Below are positions 55,775 to 63,966 of a DNA stretch of 64,000 bases, piece by piece. The notes beneath the pieces were generated by a model. It saw only the letters and a program-made list of their open reading frames with translations. It was not told the origin of the DNA and made no database searches. Within the stretch, counting starts at the first letter, position 1. Each line of letters opens with the position of its first letter. The position numbers were made by a program, and so were the translations under genes. The stretch spans positions 3,848-67,847 of the forward strand of contig CALKVK010000013.1 in the NCBI GenBank assembly GCA_937996235.1, given 5' to 3'. The stretch is from an uncultured bacterium. Its GTDB lineage: Bacteria; Planctomycetota; JAJSAM01; JAJVHW01.

Positions 55775-58259
55775 ACCACAACGACGCGATCGAGTCACGC
55801 AGGATCAGGAACGCATTGAGCGCCATCCAGCAGACGAGGAGCACGACGCCGAGTCGACGCACGAGTGCCAGTCCGCGCCGCGGGAGCGGGCGGCGCGCGG
55901 CGCTCTCCACACCGAGCACCGCGAGTTCGAACCCGTCGAGCGGCGGCACGGGAAGCACGTTCAGGAACAGTACGAAGGCGTTCACCCACGCGAAGATGTC
56001 CGCCGCGCGCCACGGATCGCGGCGAACGGCTGCGACGAGCCACGTGCGTTCGTCGGCACTCGGCGGCTTCCGCGCCGCCGCGAGCAGCGTGGCCGGGAGG
56101 GCGACGACCGAGCGCCATCCGACGGAGCCGACGCGACCGATGATCTGCGCCGGCGTCGGCGGAGGGCCGCGTTCGCGGAGCCGTGCGAACTCGATCCCGT
56201 CGATCTCGCGCGCTGCCTGGCGTTCGCTGCGCGCGATGCGAACGATGTGCGTCGTCGCGCCGCGCCGGACGCGGAGGTCCACCGGTCCCATGGCGAGCGC
56301 CGCTTCCAGTCGCGTGCGCGCGTCCGCGGACGCCGTCGACGTCTCCACGCCGCCCGCGGCGAATCCGATGACCTCGTCGTCGACCTGGAACTCCGCGGCC
56401 CGGTCCCTGCGCACCCGGGCGATGCGCCATGTCTCCGGCGGCAGGAGCCCGTAGGCGTCCTCCGCGTCGCCGCCCGGCGGCGCCGCGGGGGTGACCCAGA
56501 CGAGCGACGTCTCGGTGCCGTCGCGTAGCACGACGACCTCGACGCCGCGCCCCGGAGCGTCCGCGAGACCGGTCGCGCTGCGCGCGTCGTCCATCGGCGC
56601 AAGGCGGCGGCGGACGTCGAAGAAGCCCGAGACGGGCATCCCGTCGACGCGCAGCACGCGATCCCCGGCGCGGAGTCCCGAGCGCTCCGCCACCGATCCG
56701 GCGGGCACACGGCCGACGACGGGCGCGGTGACGAGCCGCGCTTCGGGACTCGCGGCGGCGTAGATCCAGAAGAAGGCGACGGCGGCCATGAAGTTCACGA
56801 CGAGTCCGCCGACCAGGAACGCGAAACGCCGCCCGGCGGAGAGGTGGGCGTGGACGGGACGCGGCTCGTCGTCGGGATCGCGTCGCGGGTAGGGCGGCGG
56901 AGGGCGCCCGGCTTCCTCGCACCGCGCGCGCTCGTTCCAGTACGTCCACACCGCCCGCGGCGCGACGTGCGGCTGTACGGACCCGAGCAACGGCAGAAGG
57001 CGGATGTCGAACCGCATCGGGAGGCGTCCACCGCGCGTCGCAAAGCTGCGCACCACCGGTCCGATCCCGACCGTCACCACCGCGACGGGAACGCCTACGA
57101 GGCGCGCGGCGACGAAGTGCCCGAACTCGTGCGCGAGGACCGCGAGCGACGAGAGCAGGAGCATCATCCCGAGCGAGTTGCCGCGCACTGTGCCCACGAC
57201 GAGCAGGGCGACGAACCCGAGCGCGAGCGCCGCTCCGAGCAGGCCCGTGCGCTTCGGCGCGTGCGACTCGGTCGGCGTCCACGCCTCCACCCAGAGCGCA
57301 TCGGCGTAGGTCGCCGCGTCCAGCGAAGCGAACTTCGCCTGCCACTCGCGCGCGACGCGCCGGTGACGTGCAGCGGCTCGACCGAGCAGGCTGCGCGCCG
57401 CCTCCAGGTCGATCGGGAGGCCGAACGCGCCCGTGGCGCGGATGCGACCGAGCGCGAGCATCGACTCGACGTCGTCCGCGGCCGCCGCGCGCTCGAGCCA
57501 CTCGACCACATCGCCGACAGCGACCCCCTGCACGCCGCCGTTCGCGGCGAACTCCGCCAGGTACGCGCACGCCGGCGCGCTCCCGGCGGCCGCAGCCTCG
57601 CGCAGCAGGCGCTCGGCGTGTTCCGCGTCGATCAGCGCGAGTTGGATCCGCGCGTTGGAGGATCCGCTCGCCACCGCCGATTCGAGTTGCTGCCGGCCCT
57701 CCGCCGCCCCGTCCGCGGAATCGGCCAGCAGCATCGTCGCCGTGCCCAGGACGTGGGCAGCGGGCACGCTGCCGCGGCGCGCCCGCGCGCGCCATGCGTC
57801 GAGGTGGGGGTCCGCGCTTCCACCGGGGAAGGCCGTCCGGAACGCATCCTCGAGGAAGACTCCCGCCACGTCGGGCGCCGCCAGCGCGAACCACGCCAGC
57901 GCCTCGCCCTCGGTCACGCCGCGTCGGGCGGCCTCGTCGGCGACGCCCTGCCCGTGGCGCATGAGGCCGACGATCAGACCCGATGCGTGCGCGTCGGGCG
58001 CGGCCGTCGCCTCCGGGCGCTCTCCGCCTGCCGGGTCGGCCCGCAGCGCTGCGATCAGCCTGCGGCAGAGCGCGGCGTGCTCGCGCAGCAGGTCCACGAA
58101 GTCGTCGTCGACGGGCTGCGCGGGAGATGCGTCACCAGGCGCCACGTTCCGCTCCGTGCCCGGGCGCGATCCTGCGTGCCCTGCCACGACCGGATCTTCG
58201 CACGGCACGCGCACGTCGTCGCCCCGTGAAACCGAACCGGGCGGACGCGCCGCAGCCAC
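55773..58259 (-). CDS. Site-2-type (M50) membrane metalloprotease with PDZ and Sel1-like repeats
   Basis: An 828-residue protein. Residues 130-310 are Sel1/TPR-like repeats (AARRGVTEGEALAWFALAA, DLEAARSLLGRAAARHRR). The M50 core follows: zinc site H377-E378-x-x-H381 in LAHEFGHFVAARL, a PDZ region (PAGSVAERSGLRAGDRVLRVDG in parts), and a C-terminal LNVLPVPPLDG that provides the third zinc ligand. This is the RseP/SpoIVFB fold, which cuts transmembrane anti-sigma factors or signal peptides. RseP normally has no N-terminal repeat domain. The GTG at 58259 is the furthest start; the true start may be nearer to residue 40. Confidence 0.85.
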   Translation of the reverse strand: MAAARPPGSVSRGDDVRVPCEDPVVAGHAGSRPGTERNVAPGDASPAQPVDDDFVDLLREHAALCRRLIAALRADPAGGERPEATAAPDAHASGLIVGLMRHGQGVADEAARRGVTEGEALAWFALAAPDVAGVFLEDAFRTAFPGGSADPHLDAWRARARRGSVPAAHVLGTATMLLADSADGAAEGRQQLESAVASGSSNARIQLALIDAEHAERLLREAAAAGSAPACAYLAEFAANGGVQGVAVGDVVEWLERAAAADDVESMLALGRIRATGAFGLPIDLEAARSLLGRAAARHRRVAREWQAKFASLDAATYADALWVEAWTPTESHAPKRTGLLGAALALGFVALLVVGTVRGNSLGMMLLLSSLAVLAHEFGHFVAARLVGVPVAVVTVGIGPVVRSFATRGGRLPMRFDIRLLPLLGSVQPHVAPRAVWTYWNERARCEEAGRPPPPYPRRDPDDEPRPVHAHLSAGRRFAFLVGGLVVNFMAAVAFFWIYAAASPEARLVTAPVVGRVPAGSVAERSGLRAGDRVLRVDGMPVSGFFDVRRRLAPMDDARSATGLADAPGRGVEVVVLRDGTETSLVWVTPAAPPGGDAEDAYGLLPPETWRIARVRRDRAAEFQVDDEVIGFAAGGVETSTASADARTRLEAALAMGPVDLRVRRGATTHIVRIARSERQAAREIDGIEFARLRERGPPPTPAQIIGRVGSVGWRSVVALPATLLAAARKPPSADERTWLVAAVRRDPWRAADIFAWVNAFVLFLNVLPVPPLDGFELAVLGVESAARRPLPRRGLALVRRLGVVLLVCWMALNAFLILRDSIASLW

Positions 58260-58303
58260 TGCGCCGGGCTCGGCCGCGGCCCGCGCTCGAAGCGCGCTGC
58301 ATC

Positions 58304-58349
58304 TGGAGCGGGCGAAGGGATTCGAACCCTCGACCTGCAGCTTGGGAAG
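58304..58349 (-). repeat. 3' fragment of tRNA-Gly(CCC), attachment-site core
   Basis: Read on the minus strand it contains the anticodon loop CTTCCCAAG (anticodon CCC), the 3' half of the anticodon stem, a full T arm with GGTTCGAATCC, acceptor strand CGCCCGC, discriminator T and CCA (58306-58304). The 5' half of the tRNA is missing: bases beyond 58349 do not pair with it. Such a truncated 3' end is what remains when an element integrates into a tRNA gene and restores the tRNA with its own copy. The remaining 58350-58515 contain the promoter and repeat of the integrase. Confidence 0.8.
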
Positions 58350-58444
58350 TCGTGAACCGGGGTGTCAGCTACTTCCTGGTGACCATCGGAGATCGGGGAT
58401 AACTGCCTTGCGCGTAGCGACTTGTGCTGGATGGTGACGTGCGG

Positions 58445-58474
58445 TTGTCGGCAGTCGCCGGAGACTGCTATCGT
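58445..58474 (+). promoter_or_regulatory. Predicted promoter of the integrase
   Basis: TTGTCG (58445-58450), 18-base spacer, TATCGT (58469-58474). Transcription would begin near 58481, at the direct repeat described next. Confidence 0.5.
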
Positions 58475-58482
58475 TCGACCTT

Positions 58483-58502
58483 GGTGCCACAGGTGGTGCC
58501 AC
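58483..58502 (+). repeat. Tandem direct repeat GGTGCCAC
   Basis: GGTGCCAC at 58483-58490 and again at 58495-58502, 12 bases apart, just downstream of the predicted integrase promoter. Its position suggests a binding site for the integrase or an excisionase that controls it. Confidence 0.45.
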
Positions 58503-58515
58503 GCAGAGCCTCCGC

Positions 58516-59886
58516 ATGCCTCCCAGCCAACATTCCGGTGTCTACCTGGTTCCTCGCACCCTCAGGGACGGGAGCAAGCGCTACCGCGCCAAGTTCAAGG
58601 ACCCCGACACGGGGCGCGTGGTGTGGGAGACCCTCGACCCGGTCGGCCTTCCGAACAGAAAGTCGCGCTTGCGGTGGCTGAAGGAGAAGTCCAAGGCGCT
58701 CGCCCGCCGCCGGGCGGAAATCAGCTCTGGGGCGCCGCGCCGGACTTCAACCGATCTCGATGCCGCGATCACGGACTACCTCAAGAGGCGGGAAGATGCC
58801 GGGCTGGCGGCCCGCACGATCGGCGTCTACAGGAAGCAGCTCGAGAGGTTTGCGGTGTGGGCGAGGACCTTAGGGATCGACCGCGTGGAGGATCTGAACG
58901 AGATCCACCTTGTGGAGTTCCGGGAGTCCCAGGAGACCCGTCGCAAGCGAGTCCCGAGCGAGAAGGGGCGGCGGGGGGAGCGCCGGGCTGCGGCGAAGCT
59001 CGTGGCGCCGCAGACCGCCAACGTCACCCTGCGGTCCGTGACCACGTTTCTGAACTACCAGCGCAAGCGGGGGCGGACGCCGCTGCTGACGAGGACCGAG
59101 GTCGGCGAGGCGCTCCAGCGCCTCCGAGAGCCGCCCCGGAAGGCAAACCCGCTCTGGCCGGTCGAGTGCGAGAAGCTGCTCAGTGCCGCGGCCCGCCACG
59201 ACGCCGCGACGTTCACGCTGACCCGTGCGGAGCACAGAGCGTCGCCGAGCGCGGTCGCGATGAACCAGACGCCTCGCTACGAGTCCGTCGCCCCCTTCGT
59301 GGCCTTCGTCCTCCTTACCGGAATGCGCCTCGGCGAGGCGCGACAGGTCAGGTGGCGCGATGTGCACCTCCGCGCCAAAGACGTGCGCGGTGCCGCCGTC
59401 GGGGAGATCCGTGTGGTTGCCGCAACCTCGAAGAACCGCACGGACCGCCGCGTAGATCTGTCGGTGTCCCCGGCGCTGCGAGAACTGCTCACGGTCATGA
59501 AGGCCCAGGCAGGGGGCAAGCCCTACGTGTTCGGCGGGGCGAAGCCCATCGCCGAGTCCAGGGTCGAGACCACCCGTCGACGTCTGCAGCGCAGCTTCGG
59601 TGCGCCGGCGTTCAACTGGCAGCGCCTTCGTAGAACGTGCGGTTCGTACCTCACGTGCAGCCCCGGCATCTTCGGGAGCACGTCCGTCTTTCGTAGTGCG
59701 GCGCAGCTCGGCCACTCCGTGCCAGTGGCGGAGAAGCACTATGTCGGCGTGCTGACAGGCATCCCGCCGATGGCCCAGACCCTTGAGGCAGCCATGGACG
59801 TCGAGGGCATCATCGCACACCTCATCGCAGCGCACGGCAGGGGGGCGACGCGATCGACACCGACCTGTCGAGCTCGAAGTGGGTAG
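58516..59886 (+). CDS. int: Tyrosine recombinase (integrase)
   Basis: A 456-residue phage-type integrase. The N-terminal part has an arm-binding/core-binding region (YRAKFKDPDTGRVVWETLD, ITDYLKRREDAGLAARTIGVYRK in parts). The catalytic domain holds R271 (TGMRLGEARQVRW), a Lys in TSKNRTDR, R in QRLRRT, H in LGHSVPVAEKHY and the nucleophile Y409. The first residue of the usual H-x-x-R box is Gln (WQRLRR), a substitution seen in some active recombinases. It catalyses integration into the adjacent tRNA-Gly. ATG at 58516 was taken. The stop overlaps the next gene. Confidence 0.92.
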   Translation: MPPSQHSGVYLVPRTLRDGSKRYRAKFKDPDTGRVVWETLDPVGLPNRKSRLRWLKEKSKALARRRAEISSGAPRRTSTDLDAAITDYLKRREDAGLAARTIGVYRKQLERFAVWARTLGIDRVEDLNEIHLVEFRESQETRRKRVPSEKGRRGERRAAAKLVAPQTANVTLRSVTTFLNYQRKRGRTPLLTRTEVGEALQRLREPPRKANPLWPVECEKLLSAAARHDAATFTLTRAEHRASPSAVAMNQTPRYESVAPFVAFVLLTGMRLGEARQVRWRDVHLRAKDVRGAAVGEIRVVAATSKNRTDRRVDLSVSPALRELLTVMKAQAGGKPYVFGGAKPIAESRVETTRRRLQRSFGAPAFNWQRLRRTCGSYLTCSPGIFGSTSVFRSAAQLGHSVPVAEKHYVGVLTGIPPMAQTLEAAMDVEGIIAHLIAAHGRGATRSTPTCRARSG

Positions 59887-60634
59887 ACCGCGTGCCCCGG
59901 GCATCCCCGGGTGGCTGGCCTTCGCGAGTCGGTACGGGCCGCTCGTGCTGGAGCGGCACGGCACGATCGCCGAGTGCGATTGGCTCCACGAGGATGCCCG
60001 CGAACCCGACAAGCTCGACGCCATGGCCCGGGACGGCTGGGTCGATGTTTGGCCGCAACGCGGGCGTGCCCGCCTCTACCTAGCCGTCGCCCGCTTCTGC
60101 GACGTGCTCGTCGATGGGGGAGACTTCGTCGAGCAACCGGACCTCAGAGATGCGCTGAACGACGTCTGGGTGGCATGCGGTGAGTGGTTGGACCTGCGGA
60201 GGAACCCATGGCGGCCCGGAACGTGGCCAGCCTGGCTGTCCAGGTTGGATGTGGGGGAGTGCACGATGCGGGCACCGCGGGGAGGCCCGCCACGAACGCG
60301 GTTCTACGCTTTCAAGCCGGACGTGCGGACCGACGTTGGTGTGGCCGAACGCGCTCTCGCATGGATCGCCGCGGGGTTGCTCCACGACGCCAGTGTTCTG
60401 ACTGCACCCGCGGTGCGTTTCGTGAGCCTCGCTCGCTGCCAGGCGTGCGCCAGCTTCTTCATCCGGAGCTACGTCCACTCCGAGGCTGCAGCGTCGTCCG
60501 GGTCTCCGCACACCTACTGCGCCAAGCGCTGCGGCAGGGCCACTCGGCGCGCGCAACAGGCGGCCATGGCTCGCGCCCACGAGGCCAAGGCCGCAGCAGA
60601 ACGCCAAGCCGAGTGGGACGCACGTACCTCGTAA
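59879..60634 (+). CDS. Element-borne protein with C-terminal zinc-ribbon-like motif
   Basis: A 251-residue protein starting at GTG eight bases inside the integrase gene. The N-terminal 170 residues are helical with many Trp and Arg and resemble nothing I know. The C-terminus has ARCQACASFFIRSY and later YCAKRCGRATRRAQQA, a pattern like the CGNR zinc-finger or DUF6076-type endings that bind nucleic acid. It may regulate integration or replication. Low GC drops and rare codons agree with foreign origin. Confidence 0.5.
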   Translation: MGRPRAPGIPGWLAFASRYGPLVLERHGTIAECDWLHEDAREPDKLDAMARDGWVDVWPQRGRARLYLAVARFCDVLVDGGDFVEQPDLRDALNDVWVACGEWLDLRRNPWRPGTWPAWLSRLDVGECTMRAPRGGPPRTRFYAFKPDVRTDVGVAERALAWIAAGLLHDASVLTAPAVRFVSLARCQACASFFIRSYVHSEAAASSGSPHTYCAKRCGRATRRAQQAAMARAHEAKAAAERQAEWDARTS

Positions 60635-60772
60635 GTTTTTTCGCCCCTGGGCTGAGCCCCGCAAGTTGCTGCAGAGAAACGGATTAGGTCTGGTTCCCGT
60701 ATCGCGCTGCGAACTCGTCTGCCGGCAACTGCACGAGACTCCGATCGCCAACTGCGAGAGGAGAGCAGCACC

Positions 60773-61024
60773 GTGCAGAAAGCAGCAGCAGATGCCCACA
60801 TCCTGGACGCCGTCTCAGATCTTCCGGCTCTCTTGAGCCTGAAGCAGTTCGCCGAGTTCTTTGGGATCTCGGTGCGAACAGCACGCGACTGGGCTCGCAC
60901 GCCCGGAAAGCTCCGAGTCCACAGGACCTCGAGCGGCGGGAGCGGACGAGTCTTCGTGCTGCGCGCGGAGGTTGCGCGCGTGCTTGCTGCGATGCGCGAC
61001 AGGCAGGCGTTCGAACTCGAGTAG
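60773..61024 (+). CDS. Small helix-turn-helix protein (excisionase/MerR-like)
   Basis: An 83-residue protein. Residues 20-55 form a winged helix-turn-helix of the HTH_17/excisionase type: LLSLKQFAEFFGISVRTARDW and then KLRVHRTSSGGSGRVFVLRAEV. Such small proteins bind DNA and act as Xis or as repressors in phage-like elements. A good Shine-Dalgarno (GAGAGGAGAG) precedes the GTG. Its gap to the previous gene (about 138 bases) is A/T-richer than the rest and may hold its promoter. Confidence 0.75.
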   Translation: MQKAAADAHILDAVSDLPALLSLKQFAEFFGISVRTARDWARTPGKLRVHRTSSGGSGRVFVLRAEVARVLAAMRDRQAFELE

Positions 61025-61096
61025 CCGGCTGCCGTGCCCGTTGCCGCGGGCACGGCGACCGTGGGACCACCCGCACCTTCACGAACGGGAAGTCAG

Positions 61097-63718
61097 ATGA
61101 GCGACACCAGAATACCACCATCGGCCGACGGCCCCACGCCCGAGGCGTACACCGAGCTCGGTCTGCTCCCTCAGCACGCGCTGCAGCTCGCCGAGTCAGG
61201 CGTCAACCCGGACGTGGCCCGGGAGCGCGGGTACCGGTCCGTCACGAAGAAGACGGCGCTCCGAGAGTACGGTTTCGCGGGGACGCAGGTCCGCGTGCCG
61301 GCGCTGGTGATGCCGATCCGAGACATGCACGGCGAGATCGTTACGTACCAGTCGCGCCCGGATGATCCGCGCGTCGACAGGCGCACGGGGCGTTTGGTCA
61401 AGTACGAGACCCCCGCTCGCACATCCCTGCGACTGGACGTCCCGCAGCGAGCGCGGACCTTGCTCCAGGACATCGACACGCCGTTGTTCGTGACGGAAGG
61501 CACCAAGAAGGTCGATGCCGGCGTCAGCCACGGACTGGGGTGTATCGGTGTGCCGGGGGTCTACGGGTGGCGCAGCACGAGCGCCCTCGGTGGAACGACG
61601 GCGCTTCCGGACCTCGAGTTCGTTGCGTGGAAGGGCAGGGACGGGAGGCGGCGGCTCGTCTACCTCGTCTTCGACTCCGACGCGATGTCGAAGCGCGAGG
61701 TCTACGTGGCCCTCAAGCGCTTTCGGGCGGTCCTGGAGCGCCTCGGCGCGGACGTCCGCATTGTGTACTTGCCGCCCAAACCCGACGGTCGCAAGGCCGG
61801 CCTCGACGACTTCCTCGCTGCCGGGGGCACCGTCGATCAACTGGTCGGGCTCTCCTCGGAAGCACTGCGGGCTCCCCCCGGTGTCGAGACGGAAGACGGC
61901 CCCTACGTCCATCGGAGCGGCGGGATCTTCTGGCTGAGAGGGGTCAGCGATGGGTGCACCGAGCCGATCCAGCTCACCAACTTCGCGGCCGAGATCGTCG
62001 CGGACGTCACGCTCGACGACGGTGCCGATCAGCGACGGTACTTCGAGGTGCGGGCGAAGTGCGGGGACGTCGAGGCAGAGTTTCGTGTCACCCCGACCGA
62101 GTTCACAGCCATGTCGTGGCCCATCGAGCACCTGGGAGCCGAGGCGTGGGTGGCCCCAGGCGGCCGAGCGACGGCCGATCGCGCCCGTGTAGCGATCCAG
62201 GAGCTCTCGGGCCACATCGTCCGGCGCGTGTCGATCGGTCACGCTGGATGGAGGACGATCGACGGCAAGTTCGTCTTCGTGCACGCAGGCGGCGCGGTCG
62301 GCGCGGAAGGTCTCGTTGAGGGCGTCGACGTCGACCTTCCGGGGCAGCTAGCCCTCTACCACCTGCCCTCGCCGCCGAACGGCGATGAGCTTCGCACTGC
62401 CGTCAACGCCGTCATCCGCATGCTCAGCGTGGCCCCGGAACGGATCACATTTGCACTGATAGCGGCGATCGCGCGCGCTGTCATCGGGAACGTGGACTTC
62501 GCCGTCCACCTCGAGGGTGAGAGCGGCACGTTCAAGAGCGAGCTAGCGGCGCTCGCGCAGCAGTTCTTCGGCGCCGACATGACTGCCAGGCACCTGCCCG
62601 GAGCCTGGTCCGGCACCGCGAACTCGCTCGAGCTCCTTGCGTACGCGGCGAAGGACTCGGTGTTCGTCGTCGACGACTTCGTGCCCCGGGGCTCGGCGGG
62701 CGACGTGCGCCGCGAGCATGCGAAGGCCGAGCGCTTGTTGCGGGCGCAGGGCAACCAAGCCGGTCGCAGCCGCATGAAGGCTGATACGTCGCTCCGCACT
62801 ACTTACTACCCGCGCGGCCTGATCCTCTCGACAGGGGAGGACGTACCGGCTGGGCAGAGTCTCCTCGCCCGGATGCTCGTGCTGCACGTCGTCGGCTCGT
62901 CCGTCAACGCGGCGACGTTAACGGAGTGTCAGCAGGCGGCCTCTGCGGGCATCTACGCGTCGTTCACATCCGCGTGGATCAAGTGGCTTGCGCGGCACCT
63001 CGATGCCGTTCGCGATGAGGTCAAGCGACTGGTGGTCGAGATCAGAGCGTCGCTCGGTCGCGATCGTCCCCATCGACGAACCCTCGAGATCGAGGCGGAC
63101 CTCGTGGCCGCGCTCAAGATCCTCGGGCGCTTCCTCGAGGAGGCTGGTGGGCTGCGGGCCGCTGATGTGCAGCGTCTCCTTGCGCGCGGGAACCGAGCGA
63201 TTGCGGACGCAGTCGACGACCACGGGCGCCGTCAGGCCGAGTGCGCGCCGCACGATCGCTTCGTGGAGCTCCTGCGCCAGGTGATTGCGAGCGGCCGTGG
63301 ACACTTGGCGCTCCGGGACGGCACCGCACCCGCGTCACCGACTCGGTGGGGCTGGCGGCTCGAGGGGGCCGGCGAGGAGCAGCGTGAGCGCCCCCTTGGC
63401 GACAGGATCGGATACGTCGACGACCAGAACGTCTACCTCCTGCCGGATGCGACGTACGCAGCGGTCTCGCGACTTGCTGAGTCCGGGGGTGCGGGCCTTG
63501 GCGTCACGCCCCAGACGTTGTGGAAGCGCCTGAAGGGGCACGACCTGCTCGCTTCCACGGACTCGGCCCGGCAGACCAATACGGTTCGCCGGGTCCTTGA
63601 GGACCGGCCGCAGGCGGTTCTGCATCTTCGAGCGAGCGCGCTGGGCATCGACTCTCGGCGCCAGGACGCGGAGGTCCGGCTCTTCGACGACTCCGCCGGG
63701 GAAGGGTGCGCCGCATGA
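61097..63718 (+). CDS. Toprim and P-loop replication protein (DUF3854/DUF927-like)
   Basis: An 873-residue protein. Residues 20-260 are primase-like: a DUF3854-type Toprim with LFVTEGTKKVDAGVSHGL and VYLVFDSDAMSKREV. Residues 290-640 are a DUF927-like superfamily-3-type ATPase with Walker A GESGTFKS (K480) and Walker B FVVDDFV. Residues 640-873 are helical with a terminal winged-helix-like part. The pair is typical of replication initiators of phage satellites and integrative plasmids, which prime and unwind element DNA after excision. ATG at 61097 fits a GGGAAG site. Its end overlaps the next small frame by four bases. Confidence 0.75.
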   Translation: MSDTRIPPSADGPTPEAYTELGLLPQHALQLAESGVNPDVARERGYRSVTKKTALREYGFAGTQVRVPALVMPIRDMHGEIVTYQSRPDDPRVDRRTGRLVKYETPARTSLRLDVPQRARTLLQDIDTPLFVTEGTKKVDAGVSHGLGCIGVPGVYGWRSTSALGGTTALPDLEFVAWKGRDGRRRLVYLVFDSDAMSKREVYVALKRFRAVLERLGADVRIVYLPPKPDGRKAGLDDFLAAGGTVDQLVGLSSEALRAPPGVETEDGPYVHRSGGIFWLRGVSDGCTEPIQLTNFAAEIVADVTLDDGADQRRYFEVRAKCGDVEAEFRVTPTEFTAMSWPIEHLGAEAWVAPGGRATADRARVAIQELSGHIVRRVSIGHAGWRTIDGKFVFVHAGGAVGAEGLVEGVDVDLPGQLALYHLPSPPNGDELRTAVNAVIRMLSVAPERITFALIAAIARAVIGNVDFAVHLEGESGTFKSELAALAQQFFGADMTARHLPGAWSGTANSLELLAYAAKDSVFVVDDFVPRGSAGDVRREHAKAERLLRAQGNQAGRSRMKADTSLRTTYYPRGLILSTGEDVPAGQSLLARMLVLHVVGSSVNAATLTECQQAASAGIYASFTSAWIKWLARHLDAVRDEVKRLVVEIRASLGRDRPHRRTLEIEADLVAALKILGRFLEEAGGLRAADVQRLLARGNRAIADAVDDHGRRQAECAPHDRFVELLRQVIASGRGHLALRDGTAPASPTRWGWRLEGAGEEQRERPLGDRIGYVDDQNVYLLPDATYAAVSRLAESGGAGLGVTPQTLWKRLKGHDLLASTDSARQTNTVRRVLEDRPQAVLHLRASALGIDSRRQDAEVRLFDDSAGEGCAA

Positions 63719-63966
63719 GGAAGGTGCGGTCGTCCGCTGAACTCCGAGGGGAGCTCGCTGGGTCCTGGGCCGAGGAGTGCAGGTCGTTGTCGGGAATGTC
63801 GGGATTGTCAACACTCTTGGACGGACACCACCTTCGTCGTTGTCGAGGCCGTGCCTGCTGCGCGCGCCGTTGTCCAACGCGATACCGGTCTGGTCCTCGA
63901 TCGCAACCCGACAGACCCGACAGACCCGACGCTCTCGTCAGAGCGTCCCGGTCCCTCGACGCGTAG
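63715..63966 (+). CDS. Short low-complexity reading frame, uncertain
   Basis: An 83-residue frame that begins with an ATGA overlap at the primase stop. It contains short repeats (LSGMSGLS and PDRPDRPD) from DNA repeats such as GACAGACCC. Similar low-complexity runs occur next to replication genes of such elements. It has no recognised domain, and the frame is one of two possible. It may be non-coding. Confidence 0.3.
   Translation: MRKVRSSAELRGELAGSWAEECRSLSGMSGLSTLLDGHHLRRCRGRACCARRCPTRYRSGPRSQPDRPDRPDALVRASRSLDA

Noticed and set aside
58304..58349. Functional tRNA-Gly gene
   Set aside because: The 5' half, including the D arm and half of the anticodon stem, is missing, so it cannot form a working tRNA.
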